From the NCBI GenBank assembly GCA_965660145.1, contig CBFHYX010000015.1:1-64000 (forward strand): a stretch of DNA of 64,000 nt, in the 5' to 3' direction. Numbering within the stretch: the first letter of the stretch is position 1; each line of letters starts with the position of its first letter. Positions 54,376 through 62,622 of the stretch are shown here, piece after piece. Both the position numbers and the translations under genes were made by a program. The DNA is from JABURQ01 sp029243145. GTDB lineage: Bacteria > Planctomycetota > Planctomycetia > Planctomycetales > Planctomycetaceae. Under the pieces are notes generated by a model, which saw only the letters and a list, made by a program, of their open reading frames with translations, was not told the origin of the DNA and made no database searches.

Positions 54376-54879
54376 ATGAGACTCTTCCAGACATGTCTGT
54401 TTCTCGCGACTTTTGCACTGCTGACAAATGTTTCACACGCTGATGAGGTCAAGCAAGGCGATAAAGCTCCCGACTTCAAAGCGTCCAACATCGAGGGCGA
54501 AACGGTCAAATTGTCCGACTGGGTGGGGGAGAAAAAGATGGTTGTGGTCTTCAGTCGTGCGCATTGGTGTCCATTTTTTATGAGGCAATTGAAAGAACTT
54601 TCCAATCATTATGAAGACATTTCTAAAGCGGGTGGCGAGGTGATAGTCGTTTTTCGAGAGGACAAAGATGGCGCCGAAGGGCTGAAGAAATCCCAGAAAA
54701 CGGGCGCAACCAAGTTTCCTTTGTTACTTGATCTGGGAGCGAAAGAGATTGCCGATTACAGTACGACCGGCTATACGACATATATCATCGGTAAGGATGG
54801 AACTGTCGAAAACATTTTGGCGGGGAAGAAATCCAAACGCCCTTCCGCTCACGCCATTATTGAAGCTGTGAAGAAATAA
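54376..54879 (+). CDS. Secreted redoxin (peroxiredoxin-like)
   Basis: A 167-residue exported thioredoxin-fold protein: signal peptide RLFQTCLFLATFALLTNVSHA, then GDKAPDFKASNIEGETVKL, VVVFSRAHWCPFFMRQLKEL with a single cysteine in an RAHWCPFF context, and TGYTTYIIGKDG. The AhpC/TSA family reduces peroxides, but a single Cys without a resolving partner leaves a 1-Cys or regulatory role. Start is the ATG at 54376 after AAAGGA. A strong terminator follows. Confidence 0.9.
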   Translation: MRLFQTCLFLATFALLTNVSHADEVKQGDKAPDFKASNIEGETVKLSDWVGEKKMVVVFSRAHWCPFFMRQLKELSNHYEDISKAGGEVIVVFREDKDGAEGLKKSQKTGATKFPLLLDLGAKEIADYSTTGYTTYIIGKDGTVENILAGKKSKRPSAHAIIEAVKK

Positions 54880-54916
54880 TCCGCATCTGGATTCTCTATT
54901 CTGACTTGGTTACCCT

Positions 54917-54951
54917 CACTCAGAGACATGTTCTGTCTCTGAGTGTTTTTT
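54917..54951 (+). terminator. Rho-independent terminator
   Basis: CACTCAGAGACA pairs perfectly with TGTCTCTGAGTG over a TGTTC loop and is followed by six T, 37 bp after the redoxin gene stop. Confidence 0.9.
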
Positions 54952-54976
54952 CTTGCGCTGAAGAAAGTGTGTGATA

Positions 54977-56356
54977 ATGCGAATCTCCAAGTGGTTAGCT
55001 GCGAGTCTGATTCTGCTGGCCTCAAATCTCACTGGAGAGGCGGCTCCACCCAATGTTGTGCTGATGTTGGCCGATGATCTTGGTTATGGCGACCTGAGTT
55101 GTTACGGCAGTCCCAACACTCACACTCCGAATTTGGATGAGCTGGCGTCGCAAGGAATTCGTTTCACTGATTTCTACGCGGCATGTGCCGTTTGTTCGCC
55201 ATCTCGGGGAGCTACCATGACGGGGCGATTTTCCGTCCGGGCCGGTATCTATAGCTGGATTCATACGTCTCACGAAATGCATTTGCGCACAGAAGAAACG
55301 ACCATCGCGGAACTCGTCAAGGATCAGGGTTATGCGACCGCTCATATCGGCAAATGGCATTTAGGGTACGATCTCGAAAAAGGTTCAGGAGACAAGCCGA
55401 ATCCCGGAGATCATGGTTTTGATTACTGGATGGCGACCGGGAACAACGCAACGCCGTCACATCGAAATCCCAATAACTTTGTCCTGAATGGAATGGCTCT
55501 CGGAGAAGTCGAAGGCTATTCGTGCCAGATTGTTGCCGACAAAGCGATTGACTGGCTACAAACAAAGCGAGACAAGTCGGCTCCGTTTTTTCTGAATGTC
55601 TGGTTTCATGAACCGCATGCCAAAGTCGCCGCTCCTCCCGAATTGGCCGAGCGACACAAAGGGAAAAAGAATCCGCAGTATTTCGGTTGCATCGAGAATA
55701 TGGACATCGCCGTCGGTCGATTGATGAAGACCCTCGAAGAAATGGGGGCCGCCGACAATACTCTGGTCATCTTTACGTCCGATAACGGCAGTTACATGGC
55801 GGGGAGTAATGGCAATCTCAAGGGACGCAAAACGCAATTGTGGGAAGGTGGGATTCGTGAGCCGGGTATCATCCGCTGGCCGGGACACATCAAGCCGGGG
55901 CAAGTGACCGACACACCGGCGGGACTCGTCGATTTGTTACCAACCATTTGCGAAGCGACCGGTGCCAAGCTTCCCACAGATCGCATACTGGACGGCGTTC
56001 CATTACAGCCGTTGTTTACCGGCGAAAAACTGGTGCGCGAGAAGCCGCTGTACTGGTTCTACAATCCCTCACGTCCTGTCTGTGTGATTCGTGATGGCGA
56101 TTACTGTCTGATTGCTGACCCGGAGATTGATCTCCCAAAACAGAATATGTTCAAAGAAGAATTCATTGGAGACATCAAGAAAACCGGACTGCTGAACTTT
56201 CGACTTTATCATCTGCGCAACGATCCCGGACAGGAGCACGATCTTGCCAGTCAAGAGCCAGATCGACTTGAGAAGATGAAACGGCAAATGCTCGATTTGC
56301 ATCGTGAAGTTGTTGCCGAAGCGTACGATTTTCGTCAGGATATGAAGAAAAAGTAA
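54977..56356 (+). CDS. Secreted sulfatase, second copy
   Basis: A 459-residue exported sulfatase. After the signal (LAASLILLASNLTGEA) come LMLADDLGYGDLSC (metal site), CAVCSPSRGATMTGRF with the formylglycine Cys, IGKWHLG, WFHEPHAK and FTSDNGSYMAG. It differs from the sulfatase at 23957 in loops and substrate pocket, so it probably acts on another sulfated glycan. The upstream terminator makes it an independent unit; the beta-helix protein gene follows 34 bp after the stop, perhaps on the same mRNA. Confidence 0.95.
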   Translation: MRISKWLAASLILLASNLTGEAAPPNVVLMLADDLGYGDLSCYGSPNTHTPNLDELASQGIRFTDFYAACAVCSPSRGATMTGRFSVRAGIYSWIHTSHEMHLRTEETTIAELVKDQGYATAHIGKWHLGYDLEKGSGDKPNPGDHGFDYWMATGNNATPSHRNPNNFVLNGMALGEVEGYSCQIVADKAIDWLQTKRDKSAPFFLNVWFHEPHAKVAAPPELAERHKGKKNPQYFGCIENMDIAVGRLMKTLEEMGAADNTLVIFTSDNGSYMAGSNGNLKGRKTQLWEGGIREPGIIRWPGHIKPGQVTDTPAGLVDLLPTICEATGAKLPTDRILDGVPLQPLFTGEKLVREKPLYWFYNPSRPVCVIRDGDYCLIADPEIDLPKQNMFKEEFIGDIKKTGLLNFRLYHLRNDPGQEHDLASQEPDRLEKMKRQMLDLHREVVAEAYDFRQDMKKK

Positions 56357-56390
56357 GGAGTCGAAGACACTCGTAATTCCAGGAGCTTTC

Positions 56391-58085
56391 ATGCACTCAC
56401 TCACTCCGTCCTCTGCGTTACGTTCATCACGATTAACATGTTTATTTCGAATAGTGATGGGATTGGCATTGTTGTTAATTCCGTCTTTAAACCTGTTTGC
56501 ATCCATCATTCGTGTCCCACAGGATCAAAAAACGATTCAAGCGGGAATTGATATTGCTTTACCGGGAGATTTGGTGATTGTCTCTCCGGGAACGTATCGC
56601 GAACGCCTGCGATTGAATCCCGGTGTGATTGTCCAAAGTGCAGGAGATGATTCTCTCGGCAAATTCGGATTACTGCGGGCTGAAAAAACTACCATCGATG
56701 GAGCTTTTCAAGATGCGGAAGGTCCTGGTGTCACCATGGCTGAAGGGTCGACGATTGATGGTTTTTCTGTGACGGGCGTCGGAATCTACGATGACGAAGA
56801 ATGGAAGAAGCATTATGCCACTCGTGGGAGTGAACAAGGATATGAAGAAATTGGTACACCGGGCATCGCCGGGATCAGTGTGGTCGGCATTAGTGATTGC
56901 AGTGTGAAGAACAATATCGTACATCATATCGGATATTCGGGGATCGCCGTCATGGGGCAAACCGGTATGCGGGTCTCTCCTCACATCTACCGCAACGTGA
57001 CTTATCGAAACATGGGAGGTGGCATTGGTTCGATGAAGAAGTCGACCGCCCGCATCGAGGAAAATCGATGTTTCGAAAATTTCTATGCAGGGATCGGGCA
57101 TGACGATGCGAGTCCGCTCGTCATCAATAATATCTGCTATCACAATATTCGCGCCGGTATCGGGATCAGCGAAGGTGCTCAGCCCTTTGTTCGTGGTAAC
57201 AAATGCTATGAAAACCGTCGAGCAGGAATTGGTGTGAGGACGGGTGAAGAGACGCGGCCGATCATTGAGAAAAACGAATGTTACGATAACGATATGGCGG
57301 GAATCGGTGCCAGCGATGAGTCTTCACCATTGATACGCAGCAATCGCTGTTACCGAAATCAAATGGTCGGAATCGGGGCCGATACTCACGCTACTCCGAC
57401 CATCATCGGAAACGAATGCTTCGAGAATCGGCTTGTCGGGATTGGGCAACAAAATGGTGCTCAGACAATCCTGATTGGAAACCATTGCCACCATAATCTT
57501 GTTGGAGGAATCGGCTTAGAGGCAACTGATTCGGGAACTGCGAAGTTACTCCAGAATCGCGTGTCTGAGAACGGAAAGATTGCAGTCGGTATCAACGCGG
57601 GTTGGACCGTTTTTCTTTCGGGAAATACTCTGACAAATAAAGAAGGGCTTCCACCCGTCGTTATGGTCCATAAGGGAGCGAAAGCATCTTTTTTCGATAA
57701 CGTGATCAAAGGGGGTGGTGTGGCAGGAATCCGGGTCGCCGGACACGCATATATTCACGACAATACATTTCAGGGGACATCTCTGCGCAAAGTAGGGCCG
57801 CCCAATTATGGTGTCTGGGCGCTTCCAGGTTCAAAAGTCACACTCTCCGAAAATCAGTTCGACATGTGGCGACACGCATTGTTAGCCACTGAATCCACTG
57901 TGACGGCCAACGGCAATAAAGTCTCCAACTTCCATCAAACCGCGATTGTGGTCCAGAAGCCGATTGTTCCTCCAAACCTCTTCGGTAATCGTGCAAAATC
58001 CGATCAGCCGAACTCCAATGTTGTCGTGTTTGACGGTGAACCGGGCATCGTGGAGGACAATCAGATCGAAAGGAACGAAGAATAA
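56391..58085 (+). CDS. Secreted parallel beta-helix protein with Cys ladder
   Basis: A 564-residue exported protein: signal LFRIVMGLALLLIPSLNLFA, then DUF1565/NosD-like start (IIRVPQDQKTIQAGIDIALP, VSPGTYRERL) and a right-handed parallel beta-helix. From about residue 205 to 385 the rungs repeat every 23-26 residues as N-x-C-Y/F-x-N-x-x-A/V-GIG: NRCFENFYAGIG, NICYHNIRAGIG, NKCYENRRAGIG, NECYDNDMAGIG, NRCYRNQMVGIG, NECFENRLVGIG, NHCHHNLVGGIG. The seven cysteines thus stack in a ladder. The family includes polysaccharide lyases and structural surface proteins; the catalytic residues are not recognised. It follows a sulfatase gene, so polysaccharide work is plausible. Confidence 0.88.
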   Translation: MHSLTPSSALRSSRLTCLFRIVMGLALLLIPSLNLFASIIRVPQDQKTIQAGIDIALPGDLVIVSPGTYRERLRLNPGVIVQSAGDDSLGKFGLLRAEKTTIDGAFQDAEGPGVTMAEGSTIDGFSVTGVGIYDDEEWKKHYATRGSEQGYEEIGTPGIAGISVVGISDCSVKNNIVHHIGYSGIAVMGQTGMRVSPHIYRNVTYRNMGGGIGSMKKSTARIEENRCFENFYAGIGHDDASPLVINNICYHNIRAGIGISEGAQPFVRGNKCYENRRAGIGVRTGEETRPIIEKNECYDNDMAGIGASDESSPLIRSNRCYRNQMVGIGADTHATPTIIGNECFENRLVGIGQQNGAQTILIGNHCHHNLVGGIGLEATDSGTAKLLQNRVSENGKIAVGINAGWTVFLSGNTLTNKEGLPPVVMVHKGAKASFFDNVIKGGGVAGIRVAGHAYIHDNTFQGTSLRKVGPPNYGVWALPGSKVTLSENQFDMWRHALLATESTVTANGNKVSNFHQTAIVVQKPIVPPNLFGNRAKSDQPNSNVVVFDGEPGIVEDNQIERNEE

Positions 58086-58098
58086 TTCAGTGACAGAG

Positions 58099-59043
58099 TC
58101 ACTTCTTCGTACCCATTACGTTCACGCCGCTCCCGATGAGCAAATTCCATTCATAGGCACAGCGATAGAGGAATCCTTTTTTTTCTGGCGGCAAGATTAT
58201 CAAATCGGCAAATCCGGCGTCGAGAAACCATGATGAGAGTTCTTCAACGGTGTGATGGTGTTGATATTCGGGAGCGTACCAGTCGAAGGTGTCGCAGATA
58301 CGATTTTCTTCATTCGGATGCGCGCTGAAGTTCACGAACTTGTTGAGTGTTTTGTTGAGAAGGGGCAAGCCGCCCAGTTTGGCTCCGCGTTGGGACCACT
58401 GTTCCAGTTTCTCGGTGGACCAGTTTGTTGTCCTTTTACGGAGACGATTGTTAATCGCTTCTTGCCACCACTGATTTTTGCGGTACAGCCAAACGGCATA
58501 TTTGCCGCCCGGCTTGACCATCTTGGAGACGGCGTCGAACACGGCCTTCGTCTTTTTATCGTGGTGCATGACGCCAATGGAAAAGACGTAATCGAACGAT
58601 TGATGTTGTAGAGGTAGATGCTTCAAATCGGCTTGCAAGAAATGGACGCGATCCAGATGGCCGCAGAGCTTCTCTGCTTTTTCGACGGCTGACGAATGAT
58701 CGGCTCCGATGACAATCGCGCCCGCTTCGCCACAGATTTTGGAATACCGCCCTCCCCCGCAACCGGCATCCAGAACTCGTTTGCCCTTCATCTCTTTCAA
58801 TGAGAAACCGGTTTTGGCTTCAAAGGTGGCGCGGTCTTCATCCTCGTGGGCCACTTCGTATTTATTCCATTGGAGCCCAAAAGATTCGAGGTGTTCGTCC
58901 GACACGAACCGTGGAATACCCTCAAGAACTTTCCCTAGCGGTTGTCCTCGCGATGTCTGAAATTTGTCTTCGGCGATATATAATGGATTGCCGTTCTCCG
59001 GCTCGCGCAGAGTGGAAGTCAAATCCTTATGAAGTCGTGTCAT
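58099..59043 (-). CDS. Class I SAM methyltransferase
   Basis: The 314-residue protein begins with a Trm112-like short strand (GNPLYIAEDKF, GIPRFV) and has the SAM site VLDAGCGGGRYSKICG, the acidic IGADHSS, and QADLKHLPLQHQSFDYVFS. The C-terminal region (DTFDWYAPEYQHHHTVEELS) is typical of methyltransferases of lipid or glycan synthesis. Substrate unknown. The stop is 13 bp from the beta-helix gene's stop; the MBL hydrolase gene lies 24 bp upstream on the same strand. Confidence 0.9.
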   Translation of the reverse strand: MTRLHKDLTSTLREPENGNPLYIAEDKFQTSRGQPLGKVLEGIPRFVSDEHLESFGLQWNKYEVAHEDEDRATFEAKTGFSLKEMKGKRVLDAGCGGGRYSKICGEAGAIVIGADHSSAVEKAEKLCGHLDRVHFLQADLKHLPLQHQSFDYVFSIGVMHHDKKTKAVFDAVSKMVKPGGKYAVWLYRKNQWWQEAINNRLRKRTTNWSTEKLEQWSQRGAKLGGLPLLNKTLNKFVNFSAHPNEENRICDTFDWYAPEYQHHHTVEELSSWFLDAGFADLIILPPEKKGFLYRCAYEWNLLIGSGVNVMGTKK

Positions 59044-59067
59044 TCTGAGCGTCTTCGATGGTGTCTC

Positions 59068-59802
59068 TTAAAACTCGATTTCCATGAGATCGATAGCGAC
59101 TTCGGTGTGAGGGAAGATTTCGCGGATCGTGGAAAGATTGAGCGGGTCGTCTCCCTCCAGTGTCGGATCGAGATGGGTCAGAATCAAGCGACCCACCCCG
59201 GCTTCTTTCGCCATTTTGGCGACTGGTGATGGGGTGCTATGCCCTGTTTTCTTTGCGAAATTCTCGTGGCCTTCCGGGAAATTACACTCATGAATCAGCA
59301 GATCCACTCCTTGCACGAATTCTACGGAACTTCCGTTACAGTGCGTATCGGTCAAGTAGGCGAAAGATCGGTCTGGCCAATCGACACGGAATCCGAGGGA
59401 ACCTCCCGGATGTTCTTGCACGTTGTGAGTTAAACGACCTCCCTGTGCGACTTCTAAAGATTCAGGGATTGTCTCGAATTTGTAATCGGGCAGGATCGGG
59501 AACACATCATCACTGAAGAGATGCTGACGGACGGCGTTCAGTGTCTTGTCGTTGCTGTAAATCGTTGCTGAGGAGACATCGCCTTGAATCAGAGTTGGCA
59601 AGAAAAACGTGAGACCACAGATGTGATCGAGGTGTGCGTGAGACAGGACAATTTGCACGTTCTCGGTCTGCAAAAGTTTGGGGACACGAAAAAAACTGGT
59701 CCCCGCATCGAAGATGAGGCCGAGTTCGGGAAGCATGAGGCAGGTGGTATGTCGGGCGTTGTTGGGATGGTAACCACCGGTGCCGAGCAGGATTAGTTTC
59801 AT
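59068..59802 (-). CDS. MBL-fold metallo-hydrolase
   Basis: The 244-residue metallo-beta-lactamase-fold protein has LLGTGGYHPN, the metal site SHAHLDHICGL, further ligands at LTDTH and HECNF, and the C-terminal LTHLDP. The pattern is close to RNase Z and phosphodiesterases of the ElaC type but lacks the RNase Z exosite arm, so the substrate is open. It lies 24 bp upstream of the methyltransferase gene, likely one mRNA. Confidence 0.92.
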   Translation of the reverse strand: MKLILLGTGGYHPNNARHTTCLMLPELGLIFDAGTSFFRVPKLLQTENVQIVLSHAHLDHICGLTFFLPTLIQGDVSSATIYSNDKTLNAVRQHLFSDDVFPILPDYKFETIPESLEVAQGGRLTHNVQEHPGGSLGFRVDWPDRSFAYLTDTHCNGSSVEFVQGVDLLIHECNFPEGHENFAKKTGHSTPSPVAKMAKEAGVGRLILTHLDPTLEGDDPLNLSTIREIFPHTEVAIDLMEIEF

Positions 59803-59927
59803 GATACGACCGTCTGTTTTCGAGTGTTCCGCCTCGTCTGTATCTTAGATGGAGAAGCTGGGGAACGAAAGCAGAAAGCCGGGATTATGAGCACAAAAGG
59901 CTGATCTCTGCCGACTACATGTTTTGT

Positions 59928-60013
59928 CATAGCCCATGTGCGCGAGCACATGGGATGGGTACGTGTCAGGGATTTCTCGCATCCCTCGTGCTGGCGTCCG
60001 AGGGCTATTAAGC
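59928..60013 (+). repeat. 86-bp structured repeat, copy 1
   Basis: Bounded by ATAGCCC and GGGCTAT, with internal hairpins CCCATGTG/CACATGGG, GGGAT/ATCCC and CCTCG/CGAGG, so the RNA could fold as a branched structure. The second copy is at 60882-60968 (about 80 percent identical), and a partial one near 60334. Confidence 0.8.
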
Positions 60014-60060
60014 TCTCTCATATCAGGTTACTTCATGGATCTAGGCGTTCATTTGTCGCA

Positions 60061-60312
60061 TCACGGAATCGGTTGGCACAATTCAACTTCAAACCATGGC
60101 AGACGAATTCCGTCGACGAGTTCCACCTTTTTGATTTTCACGACTGGGTGTTCGGTGATGATGCGTTCGATGGTGTCGGCCGTCCAGCCAGGCCTTTCGA
60201 CATTTTCACGAAGTTCCCGGTCGCGTTGATCGAGGTTGGCTTGCGGCACACGCAGAATGCGGATCTTGTCGCCGACATGAAGCTGATTTCGGTCCGGCAT
60301 CACATCTCGCAT
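60061..60312 (-). CDS. Small hypothetical protein, 83 residues
   Basis: A compact beta-rich protein (NQLHVGDKIRILRVPQ, VVKIKKVELVDGIRLPWFEVEL) with good codon use; the start may be the ATG at 60312 or at 60300. It lies between repeat copies 1 and 2, on the minus strand, opposite an open frame of no merit. Family unknown; it may be a small RNA- or peptide-binding fold or the last part of a longer gene. Confidence 0.55.
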   Translation of the reverse strand: MRDVMPDRNQLHVGDKIRILRVPQANLDQRDRELRENVERPGWTADTIERIITEHPVVKIKKVELVDGIRLPWFEVELCQPIP

Positions 60313-60333
60313 TCACACATACAGTTTCTGTTT

Positions 60334-60358
60334 GGTCATGGCCTATGTGCGCGGGTTG
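60334..60358 (+). repeat. Partial third copy of the 86-bp repeat
   Basis: TCATGGCCTATGTGCGCGGG matches the first 20 bases of copies 1 and 2 with two changes, then diverges. Confidence 0.45.
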
Positions 60359-60500
60359 AGGATCTCCACACACCAGAGGAATTTAGGGAAATCTTCACTG
60401 TTGTGCATGAATTGGGGTGACTCTTCCGTTGAGAGAATCGTTTCCCGAAGAGTAAGTAAAAAAAGACCTTTGCTCATATTTGATGTATTGGATTTATTCT

Positions 60501-60818
60501 ATGAATTCTTTGAAGATTTCTCGGCACATCTGGTTGTTTCGTTGTTTGAGTCTTTTGCTGTTTCTGGTTGCTTTGAGTGATTTGACAACAATTTCATGGG
60601 GACGAAGTAGTCTCTGTCCTATTTGTGATGGTGAACTGTTTGAATGTCGCGAAAATGCAGGTGAGCGTTTGGAACATGCAAATCGAATTTGCAACAGCAG
60701 CTCCTCTTATGCCGAGTTTCAAACCTGTCATGAGCATTCTCTCGAAGAAGATCGGCGCCGTCGAAGTGCCTGTTCAGATCAATGGTGGTTCTGCACGGAA
60801 TGTCTTTGCAGTTTCTGA
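60501..60818 (+). CDS. Small secreted Cys-rich protein
   Basis: A 105-residue protein with a signal sequence (WLFRCLSLLLFLVALSDLTT) and a mature part of about 70 residues with nine cysteines: CPIC..FEC, ICN, TCH, ACS, FCTECLC. The ATG at 60501 is chosen; an ATG at 60483 is an alternative, and the ribosome site is weak in either case. A good terminator 13 bp after the stop supports a true transcription unit. Family unknown. It may be a disulfide-rich exported protein, like that at 32448, though no similarity is evident. Confidence 0.55.
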   Translation: MNSLKISRHIWLFRCLSLLLFLVALSDLTTISWGRSSLCPICDGELFECRENAGERLEHANRICNSSSSYAEFQTCHEHSLEEDRRRRSACSDQWWFCTECLCSF

Positions 60819-60830
60819 TGTTTTGATATC

Positions 60831-60872
60831 AAAAAAACCGCGGGCGGAAATCTCTTTCCACTCGCGGTTTTT
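60831..60872. terminator. Bidirectional terminator between Cys-rich gene and gnd
   Basis: AAAACCGCG and CGCGGTTTTT pair around a 20-nt loop; an A7 run on the left and T5 on the right make it a terminator for both strands. It lies 13 bp after the small gene and 98 bp from the gnd stop. Confidence 0.8.
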
Positions 60873-60881
60873 GTCGTTGAT

Positions 60882-60968
60882 CATAGCCCATGTGCGCAAG
60901 AACATGGTATGGGTGTGTGTTAGGGATTGTTCACATCCCTCGTGCTTGCGCCCGAGGGCTATAAAGCC
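60882..60968 (+). repeat. 86-bp structured repeat, copy 2
   Basis: As copy 1 with about 17 changes; the terminal ATAGCCC/GGGCTAT and the GGGAT/ATCCC and CCTCG/CGAGG pairs are kept, while the first hairpin is weakened (AACATGGT). It abuts the gnd stop. Confidence 0.8.
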
Positions 60969-60969
60969 C

Positions 60970-62433
60970 CTACGTTAAATTGCGTTCGCGGATCCAATCG
61001 GTGTGGAAGGTCTCGCCGCGTTCTTTGTCGGTTCGCTCGTAAGTGTGAGCGCCGAAGTAATCGCGCTGAGCTTGCAACAGATTCGCCGGCAAGCGATCTC
61101 GACGGTAGCCGTCGTAGTAGGTCAATGCGGCACTGAAGCCGGGAACCGGAATGCCGTTATTCACGGCTGCCGAGACGACCCGACGCCAGCTTGGTTGAGC
61201 TTTGTCGATGGCTTGCTTGAAGAAGTCGTCGAGCAACAGGTTTTCGAGGCTTGGGTTTTTATCAAAGGCGGCTTTAATGTCACCGAGGAAGGCAGAGCGA
61301 ATGATACATCCACCACGCCATAACAAAGCGATGTGGCCGTTTTCGAGGTTCCAACCGAACTCTTCGGCGGCAGCGTCGAGTTGCACATAACCTTGTGCAT
61401 AGCTGACAAGTTTGGAGGCATAGAGCGCCCATTTGACATCGTCGATGAACTGCTGCTTGTCACCATCAAATTTGACTTCCGGGCCTTCCAAGACTTCCGA
61501 TGCTCGAACCCGAGCATCTTTTTGACCTGAAAGACAGCGAGCGTAAACAGCTTCGGTGATGAGGGTCGTTGGCACACCCAGGTCGAGAGCGTGTTGTCCC
61601 ATCCACTTACCGGTCCCTTTTTGCTTAGCCGTGTCGAGGATCATATCGACGAGGTCGTTGCCGGTTTCTTTGTCTTTGACGGTGAAAATGTCACGAGTGA
61701 TTTCGATCAGATAACTGTCGAGTTCGGTTTCGTTCCACTGTTTGAAGACATGATACAGTTCGTCGTTCGTCAGGCCCAGCATATGTTTCAACATGAAGTA
61801 GGCTTCGCAGATGAGCTGCATGTCGCCGTACTCGATACCGTTGTGGACCATTTTGACGTAGTGACCGGCACCATCTTCACCGACCCAATCACAACACGGT
61901 GTGCCATCTTCAACTTTGGCAGAGATCGATTGCAGGATGTCTTTGACGTGCGGCCAGGCTTCTTTGTGTCCACCGGGCATGATGGACGGGCCTTTGAGGG
62001 CTCCTTCTTCACCACCGGAGACTCCGGTGCCGATGAACAGGAAGCCAGCCTCACGCAGTTCTTTCGAACGACGATTGGTATCGACGAAGTCGGAGTTACC
62101 ACCATCAATGATGATGTCGCCCGGTTCGAGCAATGTTTTCAGTTCTTCGATGACGGCATCGACGGGGCCGCCGGCTTTGACCATGATCATCACACGGCGG
62201 GGACGTTTGAGGTTGGCGACGAGTTCTTTGAGTTCGTGGTAGCCACCGATACGGTCGGCAGTTCCTTCCCAGACTTTATCGACGGGTTCGTCTTTGAGGC
62301 CGTCCACGAATCCATCGGTGGTGGCTGCGGTACGGTTAAACACACCGATGGAGAATCCATGATTGGCGATGTTGAGAACGAGATTCTGGCCCATAACGGC
62401 CAGTCCGACGAGTCCAATATCGTGTTGGGACAT
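60970..62433 (-). CDS. gnd: 6-phosphogluconate dehydrogenase
   Basis: Gnd oxidises 6-phosphogluconate to ribulose-5-phosphate and CO2 with NADP+, in the oxidative pentose phosphate path. The dinucleotide fold (GLAVMGQNLVLNIANHGFSIGVFNRT) is followed by GGNSDFVDTNRRSKEL, GTGVSGGEEGALKGPSIMPGG, KMVHNGIEYGDMQLI with the catalytic Lys, and AKQKGTGKWMG. The C-terminus (HTDWIRERNLT) fits the active-site tail of the family. The 487 residues are standard. It is divergent from the glycosyltransferase gene, with 190 bp between. Confidence 0.97.
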   Translation of the reverse strand: MSQHDIGLVGLAVMGQNLVLNIANHGFSIGVFNRTAATTDGFVDGLKDEPVDKVWEGTADRIGGYHELKELVANLKRPRRVMIMVKAGGPVDAVIEELKTLLEPGDIIIDGGNSDFVDTNRRSKELREAGFLFIGTGVSGGEEGALKGPSIMPGGHKEAWPHVKDILQSISAKVEDGTPCCDWVGEDGAGHYVKMVHNGIEYGDMQLICEAYFMLKHMLGLTNDELYHVFKQWNETELDSYLIEITRDIFTVKDKETGNDLVDMILDTAKQKGTGKWMGQHALDLGVPTTLITEAVYARCLSGQKDARVRASEVLEGPEVKFDGDKQQFIDDVKWALYASKLVSYAQGYVQLDAAAEEFGWNLENGHIALLWRGGCIIRSAFLGDIKAAFDKNPSLENLLLDDFFKQAIDKAQPSWRRVVSAAVNNGIPVPGFSAALTYYDGYRRDRLPANLLQAQRDYFGAHTYERTDKERGETFHTDWIRERNLT

Positions 62434-62622
62434 TTCAGCTTCCGGTTGGTTTCGAGTGTGGAAAATTAATCATGGAGGATGTTCCTCCCTCTGTTTTCAG
62501 GGTGAAAGTATAAAGATCCTGGCGGGAAAGTTGAAGCGAACGAAAAGAGAGGCATTTTACAACTCGCGAGGAGATTCCGCTTTCGCTAGGATGCTCGAAT
62601 ATCCTGTTAACTGAGAGTTTTG

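Noticed and set aside
59938..60420. A 160-residue plus-strand frame that begins in repeat copy 1
   Set aside because: It reads through a repeat and is opposite to the 83-residue minus-strand gene with better codon use.
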